From assembly GCA_021769885.1 (NCBI GenBank), contig JAETSA010000005.1, positions 1 through 64,000 of the forward strand: a DNA stretch of 64,000 bases. Direction: 5' to 3'. The position numbers were made by a program, and so were the translations under genes. Numbering within the stretch: the first letter of the stretch is position 1; each line of letters starts with the position of its first letter. The notes under the pieces were generated by a model, which saw only the letters and a list, made by a program, of their open reading frames with translations, was not told the origin of the DNA and did no database searches. The stretch is from Bacillota bacterium. Its GTDB lineage: Bacteria; Bacillota; Clostridia; Oscillospirales; Acutalibacteraceae. Shown piece by piece: positions 1-7,206 of the stretch.

Positions 1-183
1 ATGATCACCACCATAGCCGCCACAAGCGACAGCTTGAACATCACATGGAAAATCTGACTGGCGGCACCCCTCCCGTCAGATACCTACCCTGTGTAGTCCC
101 TTGTAAACTGTACTTTTCTTTGATATAGACCTTTCTGTACCTAAAGATATTGTAGAGCAAAAGCAAATCGGGGCGTTTATTCG
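1..183. other. Rearranged element DNA downstream of truncated parA
   Basis: No start-to-stop gene is visible here. On the minus strand the ParA frame stops at 184, but a second frame stays open through the junction for about 50 codons before a stop near the window edge. This suggests that the tail of another element gene was joined to parA. I could not recognise that tail. The left end of the window cuts the region. Confidence 0.35.
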
Positions 184-537
184 TCAGCTCGACAATGCCG
201 TCTCTCTGCTCATTGCATTGACAAGGTTAAATTCCATTGTAGAAAGCTCAAGGTTTGCAGGAACAAGGTCAACACCTTCGTCGTGGTGCAGAATACCGAC
301 CGTAGGGTCATTCATCGTTTCGTTTATGACATCTGTGAGTTTCGTTGCAAGCGTGATACCCAAGTTATCCGTATCCTTCCAACCGAGACAGGTGGTTAAG
401 TCGCCCTGTGGGTCTGCGTCTATGAGCAACACTTTCTTTCCCTGCATTGCAAGACCGACGCCGAGGTTTACCGTGGTGGTCGTCTTTCCAACTCCGCCTT
501 TTTGATTGCATATAGCAATCGTTTTGCAGTTCGACAC
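184..537 (-). pseudogene. parA: Truncated ParA/Soj-type partition ATPase
   Basis: This is the N-terminal part of a ParA/MinD-family ATPase of the kind that segregates plasmids and integrative conjugative elements. The deviant Walker A motif KGGVGKTT is at residues 13-20, and DADPQGDLT (switch/Walker A') follows around 40-50. Family members are about 250-280 residues, but this reading frame stops at residue 117, just after the NAMSRE helix, so the C-terminal half that dimerises and binds DNA is missing. The start is a GTG at 537 with a strong AGGAGG-like site just upstream on the minus strand. No ParB follows. The protein is probably non-functional and marks an element remnant. Confidence 0.8.
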
Positions 538-657
538 TTTGTGCGTCCTCCTTTCGTAAAATTCATAGCCATCGCAGTATGGCTATGTACTTGACCGGCT
601 CATTTCCTAACCGGTCGGGCAATATTTGTTCTCAACACCCCTTGCCGAGCAAAAAGC

Positions 658-768
658 TCACGGGAAGTCACTAAGGAACAGACTGCTAATCTGTATCATA
701 GGAATTTCACCTCTGCCGGGTACTCCGCCAGCTCCGTAGAGAAGTATCATTATCCTTCTGACTGTCAT
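658..768 (-). CDS. Possible 36-residue leader-type small ORF
   Basis: A minus-strand ATG at 768 opens a 36-codon frame ending at 658, about 120 bases before the parA start. An internal ATG at 699 is preceded by GAGGTG at good spacing and would give a 13-residue peptide. Short leader peptides are common ahead of element genes, but I do not recognise this one and coding evidence is weak. Confidence 0.2.
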   Translation of the reverse strand: MTVRRIMILLYGAGGVPGRGEIPMIQISSLFLSDFP

Positions 769-1041
769 CGCCGTAACAGGGGCAACCTATTACTTATACC
801 GGGAGTTCTCGCTGTTCTGCAATGCAGAAGTCACGGCGTACCCGATAAGGTGGCTAAAATCATCAGAATTAAAGTCTTAGTGAATGATTTATTCAGTTGT
901 CAAAATACAAGTGAATGGGCTGACCTTTTCGTGGTTCGGAATTAACCCCTTCACTCATTTGGACAAAGGGGGTCAAAATGCACACCCAAAATCACCCCTT
1001 TTTCAAAAAATTCTTGAAAATATTTTTTTAGAAACAAAAAA

Positions 1042-1079
1042 GCCGCCTATTTCCCTCGTAATTGAGGTCAATAGACGGC
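1042..1079 (-). terminator. Rho-independent terminator (minus strand)
   Basis: The arms GCCGCCTATT and AATAGACGGC pair with one G-U. An inner CCTC/GAGG pair extends the hairpin, and a run of A on the plus strand at its left side becomes a U run for minus-strand transcripts. Confidence 0.6.
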
Positions 1080-1137
1080 GGGTAGAAATATTCATAATTT
1101 TGGTGTATAATAGGAAATTAAGAGAAAGACAAATTCT

Positions 1138-1230
1138 TTAGGTTAGAATCGATGATGGGGTAAACGAAAAAGCAGTTTTGACATTTCAGTGAACTGCCCC
1201 TTCGTTTACTCTATTTTCGATTTGACCTAA
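1138..1230. repeat. 93-bp interrupted palindrome in mobile-element DNA
   Basis: Three nested pairs of arms share one centre: TTAGGT..AATCGA with its partner ending ACCTAA, GTAAACGAA with TTCGTTTAC, and GCAGTT with AACTGC. The whole could fold into a cruciform. It lies between the parA leader and the IS91-type remnant. A transfer origin, a recombination site or an element terminus are all possible, and nothing in the sequence decides between them. Confidence 0.6.
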
Positions 1231-1409
1231 TTGAACAAAGTGAGCGTCCGAGTAGATATTACCTATGGACTTTTAATCTTTTGTTCTTATCCGTGATTAT
1301 ACAGGATTTCCTATGCAGACGCTACAGAAATCAAGGATTTTCAGATAAATAGGTACAACAATAAAACCTCAGGATTTTGAGGCTTAAAAACATATAAAAG
1401 ATTTGGATT

Positions 1410-1890
1410 TTAACACCTTTGCGGTATTCTCAGTTGTGGTTTTCCAAGATGTCCACCGCAGGATTTACATACACAGATGTTTATCCCGTATAGCTGTTTC
1501 AGTATTTCCGGCATTTCCTTAGCCCTGAGCTTTGAAAGATATTTTTTGCATCCGAGAAGATTCCGGCATAAAGTGAGTTTTTTGTGTTTGCTGCGGGAAC
1601 ATAGAAGTCCATAATGCCGGATCCTGACAAAACGTCTGGGTGGCACATGCATCAGAAAACGCCGTATGAATTCAATGCCGGAAATGGTCAGTTCCTTCCA
1701 TTGTCCTTCTTTCCGGTAATCCTTAACGGAAAAAGTAACATTTTCATCATCCATATGGATGATGCGGTGATTGCTGATAGCGATCCTATGGGTATACTTT
1801 CCAAGGTAATCAATCACAGATTGTGCACCGTTAAAAGTTTTCTTACAGTAAGGAACCCATTCTGCGTCATAACAGGAATGAGGGATTTGT
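1410..1890 (-). pseudogene. IS91-family transposase, C-terminal remnant
   Basis: The 135-residue ORF (from 1817) is the C-terminal part of an IS91/IS801-type Y2 rolling-circle transposase. It keeps the tyrosine-bearing YLGKYTHRIAISN motif and a terminal CKSCGG cysteine pair. The same frame reads back to about 1890 with transposase-like residues (EWVPYCKKTF), so the ORF-track start is internal. The N-terminal half with the HUH metal-binding motif is gone. In that place lies the 3' end of the tyrosine recombinase gene, in another frame, so a deletion joined the two genes. No active transposase can be made. Confidence 0.8.
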
Positions 1891-2695
1891 TGCTGACATG
1901 AAGATAAACTTCCGTAGATTTCGGATCACGGTGTCCAAGCAGAGCTTGAATGTTCTGCCGTTCTATGCCCTGTTCCATCAGATGGGTTGCAAAGCTATGG
2001 CGGAGACAGTGAGGGGTTGCTGCCTTTGGAAGTTCTGCATCAGCTACTGCCCGTCGCATTACCTGTTCCAGAGTACTGACTGTTAGATAATTACCGGTAA
2101 ATTTATTCGGAAACAGGATGCCACGGGGACGACCTTTCTCAAACCAATATTGTGTAAGGATATCCAGACAACGTTTGGAGAGAATGGTATAACGGTCCAT
2201 TCTATTCTTGGTATTCCGGACATGGATCTGCATATTTGAACGGGAGATATCGTCATAATGAAGATGGATCACTTCAGAAACTCTCATACCTGAGGAATAC
2301 ATGACTGCGAACATAGCCTTATATTTGATATCATCAACAGCATCTAACAGGCGGTCAATCTCAGAGGCAGTCAGTACAGTAGGAAGCTTATGTTCTAGGA
2401 TCATACGTGGAACTGTGATGTCATCCCAAAGGATATGCAGGACATTTCGATAGAAAAAACGGATGGCAGAATTGTAAAGATTCAGAGTTGTGGCTTTCAG
2501 TCCTTCCTCTTTTTTCGCAAGCAAAAAAGCCCTGACATCCTGACAGGTAAGTTCTTTGGGATTCTTATTCTGATATTTCAGAAAGTAAGAAACATAGTTT
2601 TTATAGCAACTGATGGAACGTTCTTTGAGGTTACGGATTTTCCCGGCTTCCTCAAGCTGTTCTAAATATTTTTCATACATAATAAAATCCTCCAT
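1814..2695 (-). CDS. Tyrosine recombinase/integrase with chimeric C-terminus
   Basis: A 293-residue phage-integrase-family recombinase. An N-terminal SAM-like core-binding domain (about 10-90) is followed by the catalytic domain with the Arg in SSGMRVSE, the HCLRHSFATH box, LLGHRDP and the nucleophile Tyr in STEVYLHVS. All catalytic residues are therefore present. After HVSNKSL the sequence runs for about 18 residues into DNA belonging to the adjacent IS91 transposase read in another frame, so the natural tail has been replaced. Recombinases of this type sit directly upstream of IS91-type transposases in some Firmicute elements, and the pair probably formed one element before the deletion. 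Activity is possible but doubtful. Confidence 0.8.
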   Translation of the reverse strand: MEDFIMYEKYLEQLEEAGKIRNLKERSISCYKNYVSYFLKYQNKNPKELTCQDVRAFLLAKKEEGLKATTLNLYNSAIRFFYRNVLHILWDDITVPRMILEHKLPTVLTASEIDRLLDAVDDIKYKAMFAVMYSSGMRVSEVIHLHYDDISRSNMQIHVRNTKNRMDRYTILSKRCLDILTQYWFEKGRPRGILFPNKFTGNYLTVSTLEQVMRRAVADAELPKAATPHCLRHSFATHLMEQGIERQNIQALLGHRDPKSTEVYLHVSNKSLIPVMTQNGFLTVRKLLTVHNL

Positions 2696-3014
2696 ATAAA
2701 ATCAGTAGTTATCAGAAACACTGCTTTATACGGAGGGGCATTGGGGTCATAAAACCGCTTGCCAACCAAGTGGAATGGTGGTATTCTTTTCATAGGCAGT
2801 GGAGAGGTCGATCCTGTTTGATTGTTATTTTGTGGTGATTTAACAATACTACTTTTAGGACTTGCTTTCCACTGTTTTGTTATATAAAACAGAAAATCGC
2901 TATGCCACAGCCTTGGCAGGCCATCGCATAGCGATTTTGTTCAATTCCAATTTGTCGAACTTACTCTAAATTAGCAAAGACCGCTTACATCGTGTAGGCG
3001 GTCTCTTTTCGTGT
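2696..3014. other. Intergenic region with two hairpins
   Basis: No gene is seen. It holds a perfect 13-bp inverted repeat (AAAATCGCTATGC and its complement, 2893-2938) around a 20-base loop, and a second hairpin AGACCGC/GCGGTCT at 2978-3004 followed by a pyrimidine-rich tract. Either may be a terminator or an element end. Confidence 0.5.
2893..2938. terminator. Bidirectional terminator-like inverted repeat
   Basis: Perfect 13-bp arms with A-rich and T-rich outer ends. It lies upstream of the recombinase gene, so it could insulate the element or mark its end. Confidence 0.45.
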
Positions 3015-3419
3015 TCAGATATATTTGATTTTGAACTTTCTTCTCTTGGCTGAAAGCACCTTATAAAGAATATCATCTACTGCATCGGTGCATCTGCCTT
3101 GTGCTGTCAGGCTGTTCTTCAAACGAATAAGTGATTGTATTGGCTTAATCGTGTTTTTCTCAGACCACTCTAATGACAATTTCGGCTTTACCGTAGCCAA
3201 ATCGTTAATACCCTCAACAACCCTTGCTCCTGAACAAATGGGGCAGCCTTCGCCTTTGGAACGAGCCTTCACGCTCGCCTGCCATTCGTGACCGCAACTG
3301 CCTTTCCACCAAACTCTCTTGTTTGAGCCGTAAGTAATATTATCGGGAGTAAGCGGAAAGTTCCTTTCCGACCATTCCGAAACAAGCTCCGGATGTACTT
3401 TCGCCAAACTATTACTCAT
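3015..3419 (-). CDS. Zinc-ribbon repeat protein, truncated and fused to a foreign tail
   Basis: Translation from the ATG at 3419 (AGGAAGGAG site 10 bases upstream) gives 134 residues. The longer ORF-track version starts inside the next gene's terminator and is rejected. Residues 1-65 match the treble-clef zinc-ribbon repeat found in tandem in some Firmicute and phage proteins (HPELVSEWSERN, CGHEWQA, GCPIC). A second copy begins (KPKLSLEWSEKN) but breaks off. The last 40 residues (GRCTDAVDD, then a basic tail) look like the C-terminus of an unrelated small element protein that I cannot name. This looks like a deletion fusion within the island. Confidence 0.6.
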   Translation of the reverse strand: MSNSLAKVHPELVSEWSERNFPLTPDNITYGSNKRVWWKGSCGHEWQASVKARSKGEGCPICSGARVVEGINDLATVKPKLSLEWSEKNTIKPIQSLIRLKNSLTAQGRCTDAVDDILYKVLSAKRRKFKIKYI

Positions 3420-3511
3420 AGCAAAACCGCTCCTTCCTCTCTGTTTGCACTCATTATATTGAGGAAAGAAAAATCGGGGTAGTTTGCGAACATGGGGAGA
3501 AATAAAAAAAG

Positions 3512-3544
3512 CCCCTTGAAAAAGGTTCATCCTCTTTCAAGGGG
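3512..3544 (-). terminator. Terminator of the nucleotidyltransferase gene
   Basis: Perfect 10-bp arms CCCCTTGAAA/TTTCAAGGGG, with a plus-strand A run at 3503-3510 that becomes the U tract for minus-strand transcripts. Confidence 0.85.
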
Positions 3545-3569
3545 TTATTCGACAAACGGGAAGCTATGA

Positions 3570-4064
3570 TTATCTATACTCTTCAGGAAGTTCCATATGA
3601 AATACTTCGCACAACAACTTTACATCATGCATATCATTTTCATCATAATCGTATCCCAAATGGAACAGCAGTTGACTATACGGTTCAATACAAGAAACTT
3701 CTATTTCCTCAATTTTTCCTATTCCCGAAAAAATCTCTGATGGAAAACAATCCCCTTCGTAAAGAATTTCACCATTTTTTGTATATTCAAAACAATGTAA
3801 ATCAATAATTCTTTTCTTCAAATCCTCCCATACTGTATGGTTCGTTGTTGTATACTCCATTTTTATCTCATAGAAACCATTGTTTTTAATTATCTGTATA
3901 AATTTATGATAATCTTTCTTTTCTACAAATATATCAATATCGTTATGTCTTCTTGTTTCATATCCAATAAGCGCATCTACACCCCAACCGCCGTCAAGAA
4001 GTACTTTAATCTCCGCATCCGTTGCAAGTCTGATAATCTGTTTTGCATCTGTTATACTGACCAT
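3570..4064 (-). CDS. Lnu-like lincosamide/aminoglycoside nucleotidyltransferase
   Basis: A 164-residue single-domain nucleotidyltransferase. The segment LDGGWGVDALIG followed by HNDIDIFV (about residues 23-47) is the GG...DxD metal-binding core seen in Lnu-type lincosamide and ANT(2'')-type aminoglycoside nucleotidyltransferases. The length agrees with the roughly 160-residue Lnu(A)/Lnu(C) group. Such enzymes transfer AMP to a drug hydroxyl. The gene has its own AGGAGG site 6-7 bases before the ATG and its own terminator, and sits at the edge of a decayed mobile island, the usual setting for acquired resistance genes. The substrate cannot be read from sequence, and a chromosomal homologue with another role is possible. 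Confidence 0.7.
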   Translation of the reverse strand: MVSITDAKQIIRLATDAEIKVLLDGGWGVDALIGYETRRHNDIDIFVEKKDYHKFIQIIKNNGFYEIKMEYTTTNHTVWEDLKKRIIDLHCFEYTKNGEILYEGDCFPSEIFSGIGKIEEIEVSCIEPYSQLLFHLGYDYDENDMHDVKLLCEVFHMELPEEYR

Positions 4065-4110
4065 ATTTTCCTCCCCTAAATCCCGATTTGTTTATCTGTC
4101 TTTTCAAATA

Positions 4111-4139
4111 ATGGGCGACCTCGAAAGAAAGTCGCCCAT
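4111..4139 (-). terminator. Inverted repeat between island and lysS
   Basis: Perfect 9-bp arms ATGGGCGAC/GTCGCCCAT with an 11-base loop, followed on the minus strand by TTATTTG. It probably terminates lysS transcription, although it could also belong to the island boundary. Confidence 0.5.
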
Positions 4140-4279
4140 TCACACTTTGAAATTATGCGATTTTTTTGCCTCTGCACGTTTTCCTACATCGATTGGTGTA
4201 AGTTTGGTGTAAGGCGTAAGGTTTTTCGTTTCCCCTGTGTCCGAAAACCCTTGATATTACGGGCTTTTTCGCGTTTCGG

Positions 4280-5776
4280 TCAATCTAAGGGTTTCATTGT
4301 CGGGAAGAATAAGACATCGCGGATGGCGGGAGAATCGGTTAAAAGCATAACCATTCTGTCAATGCCGAAGCCGATGCCGCCTGTGGGGGGCATACCGAGC
4401 TCCAAGGCATAGAGGAAGTCTTCATCGGTATGATTTGCTTCCTCGTCGCCCTGTGCAAACTGCTCTTCCTGTGCTTGGAAACGGGCACGCTGATCGACGG
4501 GGTCGTTGAGCTCCGAATACGCATTTGCCATTTCCCAACCGTTCATAAAGAACTCGAAGCGCTCAACGTAATCGGGATTTTCGGGTTTCTTTTTGGTCAG
4601 CGGGGAAATTTCAATCGGATGATCCATCACAAAGGTCGGCTGAATCAGGTGCTCCTCCACATAGGTTTCAAAGAACAGATTCAGAATATCGCCCTTCTTG
4701 TGACGCTCCTCGTATTCGATATGATGCTCTTTAGCGACCGCTCGCGCTTCTTCCAGCGTATGAATTTCATTGAAATCTACGCCCGAATACTGCTTGACGG
4801 CATCTAACATAGTAATGCGCGCAAACGGCTTGCCGAGATCCATTTCAACGCCGTTATAGGTAATGGTCGTTGTGCCGAGCACCTCTTGCGCGACATAGCG
4901 GTATAAGTTCTCCGTCAAATCCATCATACCGTGATAATCGGTATACGCCTGATACAATTCCATCAGCGTAAACTCGGGATTGTGACGTGTATCCAAGCCC
5001 TCGTTGCGGAATACGCGCCCGATTTCATAGACACGCTCCATACCGCCGACAATCAAACGCTTGAGATACAGCTCCAAAGAGATGCGCAGTTTCACATCTT
5101 CATCGAGCGCATTAAAGTGCGTGGAGAACGGGCGTGCCGCCGCACCGCCTGCGTTGGAAACGAGCATCGGCGTTTCGACTTCCATAAAGCCTTGTCCGTC
5201 CAAATAACGGCGGATGGTGCTGATGATTTTTGAACGCTTGATAAAAGTATCGCGCACTTCGGCATTCATCACCAAATCCACATACCGCTGACGGTAGCGC
5301 ATATCGGTATTGGTAAGGCCGTGGAATTTTTCAGGCAATACCTGCAAGCTCTTGGAAAGCAACGTAATCTCGGAAGCGTGAATTGAAATCTCACCTGTTT
5401 TGGTCTTGAAAACTTCACCCTTGATGCCAATGATATCGCCAATATCCAGCTTCTTGAAAGCTTTGTACTCCTCTTCGCCGATGCTGTCACGCGCGACATA
5501 GGATTGAATGTTTCCTTTTAAATCCTGCACATTGCAGAAAGATGCCTTACCCATCACGCGTTTGGACATCATACGCCCCGCTACGGTAACTGTCTGCCCT
5601 TCTAAGGCTTCGAAGCCCTCTTTTACGGCAGTGCTGTGATGTGTGACTTCGTATTTTGTCAACTGAAACGGATCGTGCCCCGCCTCCTGCAATGCTGTCA
5701 GTTTTTCCAAGCGGATTCTGTGCTGTTCGTTTAAATCCTGCTGTGGTGCTGTATTTTGCACGGTTTCCTGCGCCAT
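4280..5776 (-). CDS. lysS: Lysyl-tRNA synthetase, class II
   Basis: Charges tRNA-Lys with lysine in the cytoplasm. The 498 residues match the bacterial class II enzyme. An N-terminal OB-fold anticodon-binding domain (about 60-150, [18 protein letters not shown]) is followed by the class II core with motif 2 ([15 protein letters not shown]) and motif 3 near the C-terminus ([12 protein letters not shown]). It lies 70 bases downstream of greA on the same strand, the usual greA-lysS pairing in Firmicutes, and is probably co-transcribed from the promoter ahead of greA. An AGGATG site precedes the ATG. The island boundary lies immediately beyond its 3' end. Confidence 0.97.
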   Translation of the reverse strand: MAQETVQNTAPQQDLNEQHRIRLEKLTALQEAGHDPFQLTKYEVTHHSTAVKEGFEALEGQTVTVAGRMMSKRVMGKASFCNVQDLKGNIQSYVARDSIGEEEYKAFKKLDIGDIIGIKGEVFKTKTGEISIHASEITLLSKSLQVLPEKFHGLTNTDMRYRQRYVDLVMNAEVRDTFIKRSKIISTIRRYLDGQGFMEVETPMLVSNAGGAAARPFSTHFNALDEDVKLRISLELYLKRLIVGGMERVYEIGRVFRNEGLDTRHNPEFTLMELYQAYTDYHGMMDLTENLYRYVAQEVLGTTTITYNGVEMDLGKPFARITMLDAVKQYSGVDFNEIHTLEEARAVAKEHHIEYEERHKKGDILNLFFETYVEEHLIQPTFVMDHPIEISPLTKKKPENPDYVERFEFFMNGWEMANAYSELNDPVDQRARFQAQEEQFAQGDEEANHTDEDFLYALELGMPPTGGIGFGIDRMVMLLTDSPAIRDVLFFPTMKPLD

Positions 5777-5846
5777 AATTTCACATCCTGTTTAGAATAA
5801 AATAGGGGCGGACTGCGCCGCCCGAAGCGTATTGCCGCCGCAACAC

Positions 5847-6317
5847 TTATCTGTCAATCGAAAGAATCGTAAAATGCAACGTGCCGATAGGTGCTTCTAC
5901 CACGACATCTTCGCCGACCTTATGCCCGAGCAGCGCTTTGCCGACAGGCGATTCATCGGAAATCTTGCCCTCATCGGGATTTGCCTGTGCAAAGCCGACG
6001 ATTTTATATTCGAATTTTTGTTTGCTGCTGTTTTCAATCGTTACCTTGGAGCCGATGTGTACCACTTCTGTGCCGAGGGTGCTTTCATCAAACACCTTGG
6101 CATTTTTGATCATCGTTTCAATCTCATTGATGCGCGCTTCCAGCTTTGCCTGATCGCTCATTGCCTCGTCATACTCAGCATTTTCGGAAAGGTCGCCGAA
6201 GCTTCTTGCGACTTTAATTTTTTCAGCCGCTTCTTTTCTGCCTACGGTTTTTAAGTTTTCAAGCTCCTGTTCAAGCTCTTTTAAACCTTCTGCGGTCAGC
6301 AAGGTTTCCTGTATCAT
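5847..6317 (-). CDS. greA: Transcription elongation factor GreA
   Basis: Binds the secondary channel of RNA polymerase and stimulates cleavage of backtracked RNA. At 156 residues it has the family length: an N-terminal antiparallel coiled coil (about 1-75, including the tip segment ARSFGDLSENAEYDEA with its acidic residues) and a C-terminal FKBP-like domain (VGSKVTI-type start, ISDESPVGKALLGHKVGE). The start ATG at 6317 follows an AAAGGAG site. It heads an operon with lysS, and a near-consensus sigma-A promoter lies 45-73 bases upstream, overlapping the last codons of the preceding gene. Confidence 0.97.
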   Translation of the reverse strand: MIQETLLTAEGLKELEQELENLKTVGRKEAAEKIKVARSFGDLSENAEYDEAMSDQAKLEARINEIETMIKNAKVFDESTLGTEVVHIGSKVTIENSSKQKFEYKIVGFAQANPDEGKISDESPVGKALLGHKVGEDVVVEAPIGTLHFTILSIDR

Positions 6318-6361
6318 ATTGTATATGCTCCTTTCGGTATTTTACACTTATACAAATGGAT

Positions 6362-6390
6362 ATTATAAAATAAAGCACCGATTCTGTCAA
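6362..6390 (-). promoter_or_regulatory. Sigma-A promoter for greA-lysS
   Basis: Minus-strand TTGACA, a 17-base spacer and TATAAT, both hexamers exact consensus, 45 bases before the greA start codon. The -35 box overlaps the stop codon of the 6387-7154 gene. Confidence 0.85.
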
Positions 6391-7154
6391 GAGATAGTAA
6401 CACTTTTAATTGGTTTTAAGCGCACATACCGTAGATTATCGAGCTCTTTTTGATTACAGAGTTCATACAGTGCCGCCGCAAACACATCCGACGCTACACC
6501 TTGCGGGCGGCGTGCTTCAAATTCGGCAGGCAAAACGCATTCGTCGCCTGCATAACAGACCTTCGGCATACCGTATTGCAGTACGCCGCCTATCCCGTTC
6601 TCTGTTTTTAGAAACGGTATGAGCAGGACGGTGCAGTCCCGAAGCACATCTGCACAGGAGGAAACGATGACAGACAATCCCCAATCCGCCAATATCTCTT
6701 TTGCCAGCTCGTCATATCGCTTTGGAAAATCTGTACATATTTTAACGGTCTTCGCCTGACGCACAAACGGCACAATTGCTTTTTGTAAACGCGCCTCGGG
6801 GTCAACAAAACCTAAGGTGCGTGCGCTCGGCGCATCCGGCAATTTTTCTAAAAAGTCAACGGCGGTATTCAGAAACAGTATTTGCGGATACAGCACAGGT
6901 TCAAAAATTTGAAGCGGTGGCAGAATCGGGATTTTTACATCCTGTAAAAGGATTCTTTGCGCACAGCCGCCGACCAAATCAGGCAGAGAGGATAAATCCA
7001 CATTGCCGCGCTTGTCTGCAAAGCATTCAACCGTATAAAAAAATGCGCCGCCGCGCAGGGGCACACGCGTGAGGATTGGCTCGGGTGGACGGTAAAACAG
7101 TCTTTTTAAAATCGGCGGTTTTTGAAAAGGATTTACTTTTAAAACAGTGAACAT
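6387..7154 (-). CDS. Hypothetical protein, 255 aa
   Basis: I do not recognise this protein. The ATG at 7154 is preferred because the ORF-track start at 7169 lies inside the terminator of the previous operon. The chain is soluble-looking, with no signal peptide or membrane span. A central hydrophobic stretch (ILLQDVKIPILPP) and a C-terminal half with alternating strands and helices (VKICTDFP, LSVIVSSC, TVLLIPFL) could be a Rossmann-like fold. It sits alone between the ftsEX operon terminator and the greA promoter. The ribosome site GGGGTG lies within the hairpin arm, so translation may depend on whether that hairpin forms. Confidence 0.75.
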   Translation of the reverse strand: MFTVLKVNPFQKPPILKRLFYRPPEPILTRVPLRGGAFFYTVECFADKRGNVDLSSLPDLVGGCAQRILLQDVKIPILPPLQIFEPVLYPQILFLNTAVDFLEKLPDAPSARTLGFVDPEARLQKAIVPFVRQAKTVKICTDFPKRYDELAKEILADWGLSVIVSSCADVLRDCTVLLIPFLKTENGIGGVLQYGMPKVCYAGDECVLPAEFEARRPQGVASDVFAAALYELCNQKELDNLRYVRLKPIKSVTIS

Positions 7155-7161
7155 AAAAACA

Positions 7162-7188
7162 CCCCACATACGCTCATTGTATGTGGGG
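7162..7188 (-). terminator. Terminator of ftsE-ftsX-M23-S41 operon
   Basis: Perfect 10-bp arms CCCCACATAC/GTATGTGGGG, with minus-strand TGTTTTTA following. It sits between the S41 gene and the hypothetical gene, and overlaps the latter's ribosome-binding region. Confidence 0.8.
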
Positions 7189-7206
7189 GAATTTTATTTC
7201 AGTACA

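Larger units (their letters stand above)
538..1409. other. Gene-poor leader region of mobile element
   Basis: About 870 bases without a confident gene. The stretch holds the parA ribosome site, a possible small minus-strand ORF (658-768), a minus-strand terminator-like hairpin (1042-1079), a long interrupted palindrome (1138-1230), and a short CCTCA/TTGAGG hairpin near 1366-1382 just beyond the transposase stop. The plus-strand ORF at 884-1141 crosses the terminator hairpin and lacks a convincing ribosome site, so I do not call it. Confidence 0.5.

Noticed and set aside
884-1141. 85-residue plus-strand ORF
   Set aside because: Crosses a minus-strand terminator hairpin, without ribosome site or family match.
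7162-7169. Upstream start (7169) of the 260-residue ORF
   Set aside because: The start codon lies inside the terminator stem of the previous operon; ATG at 7154 follows the hairpin.
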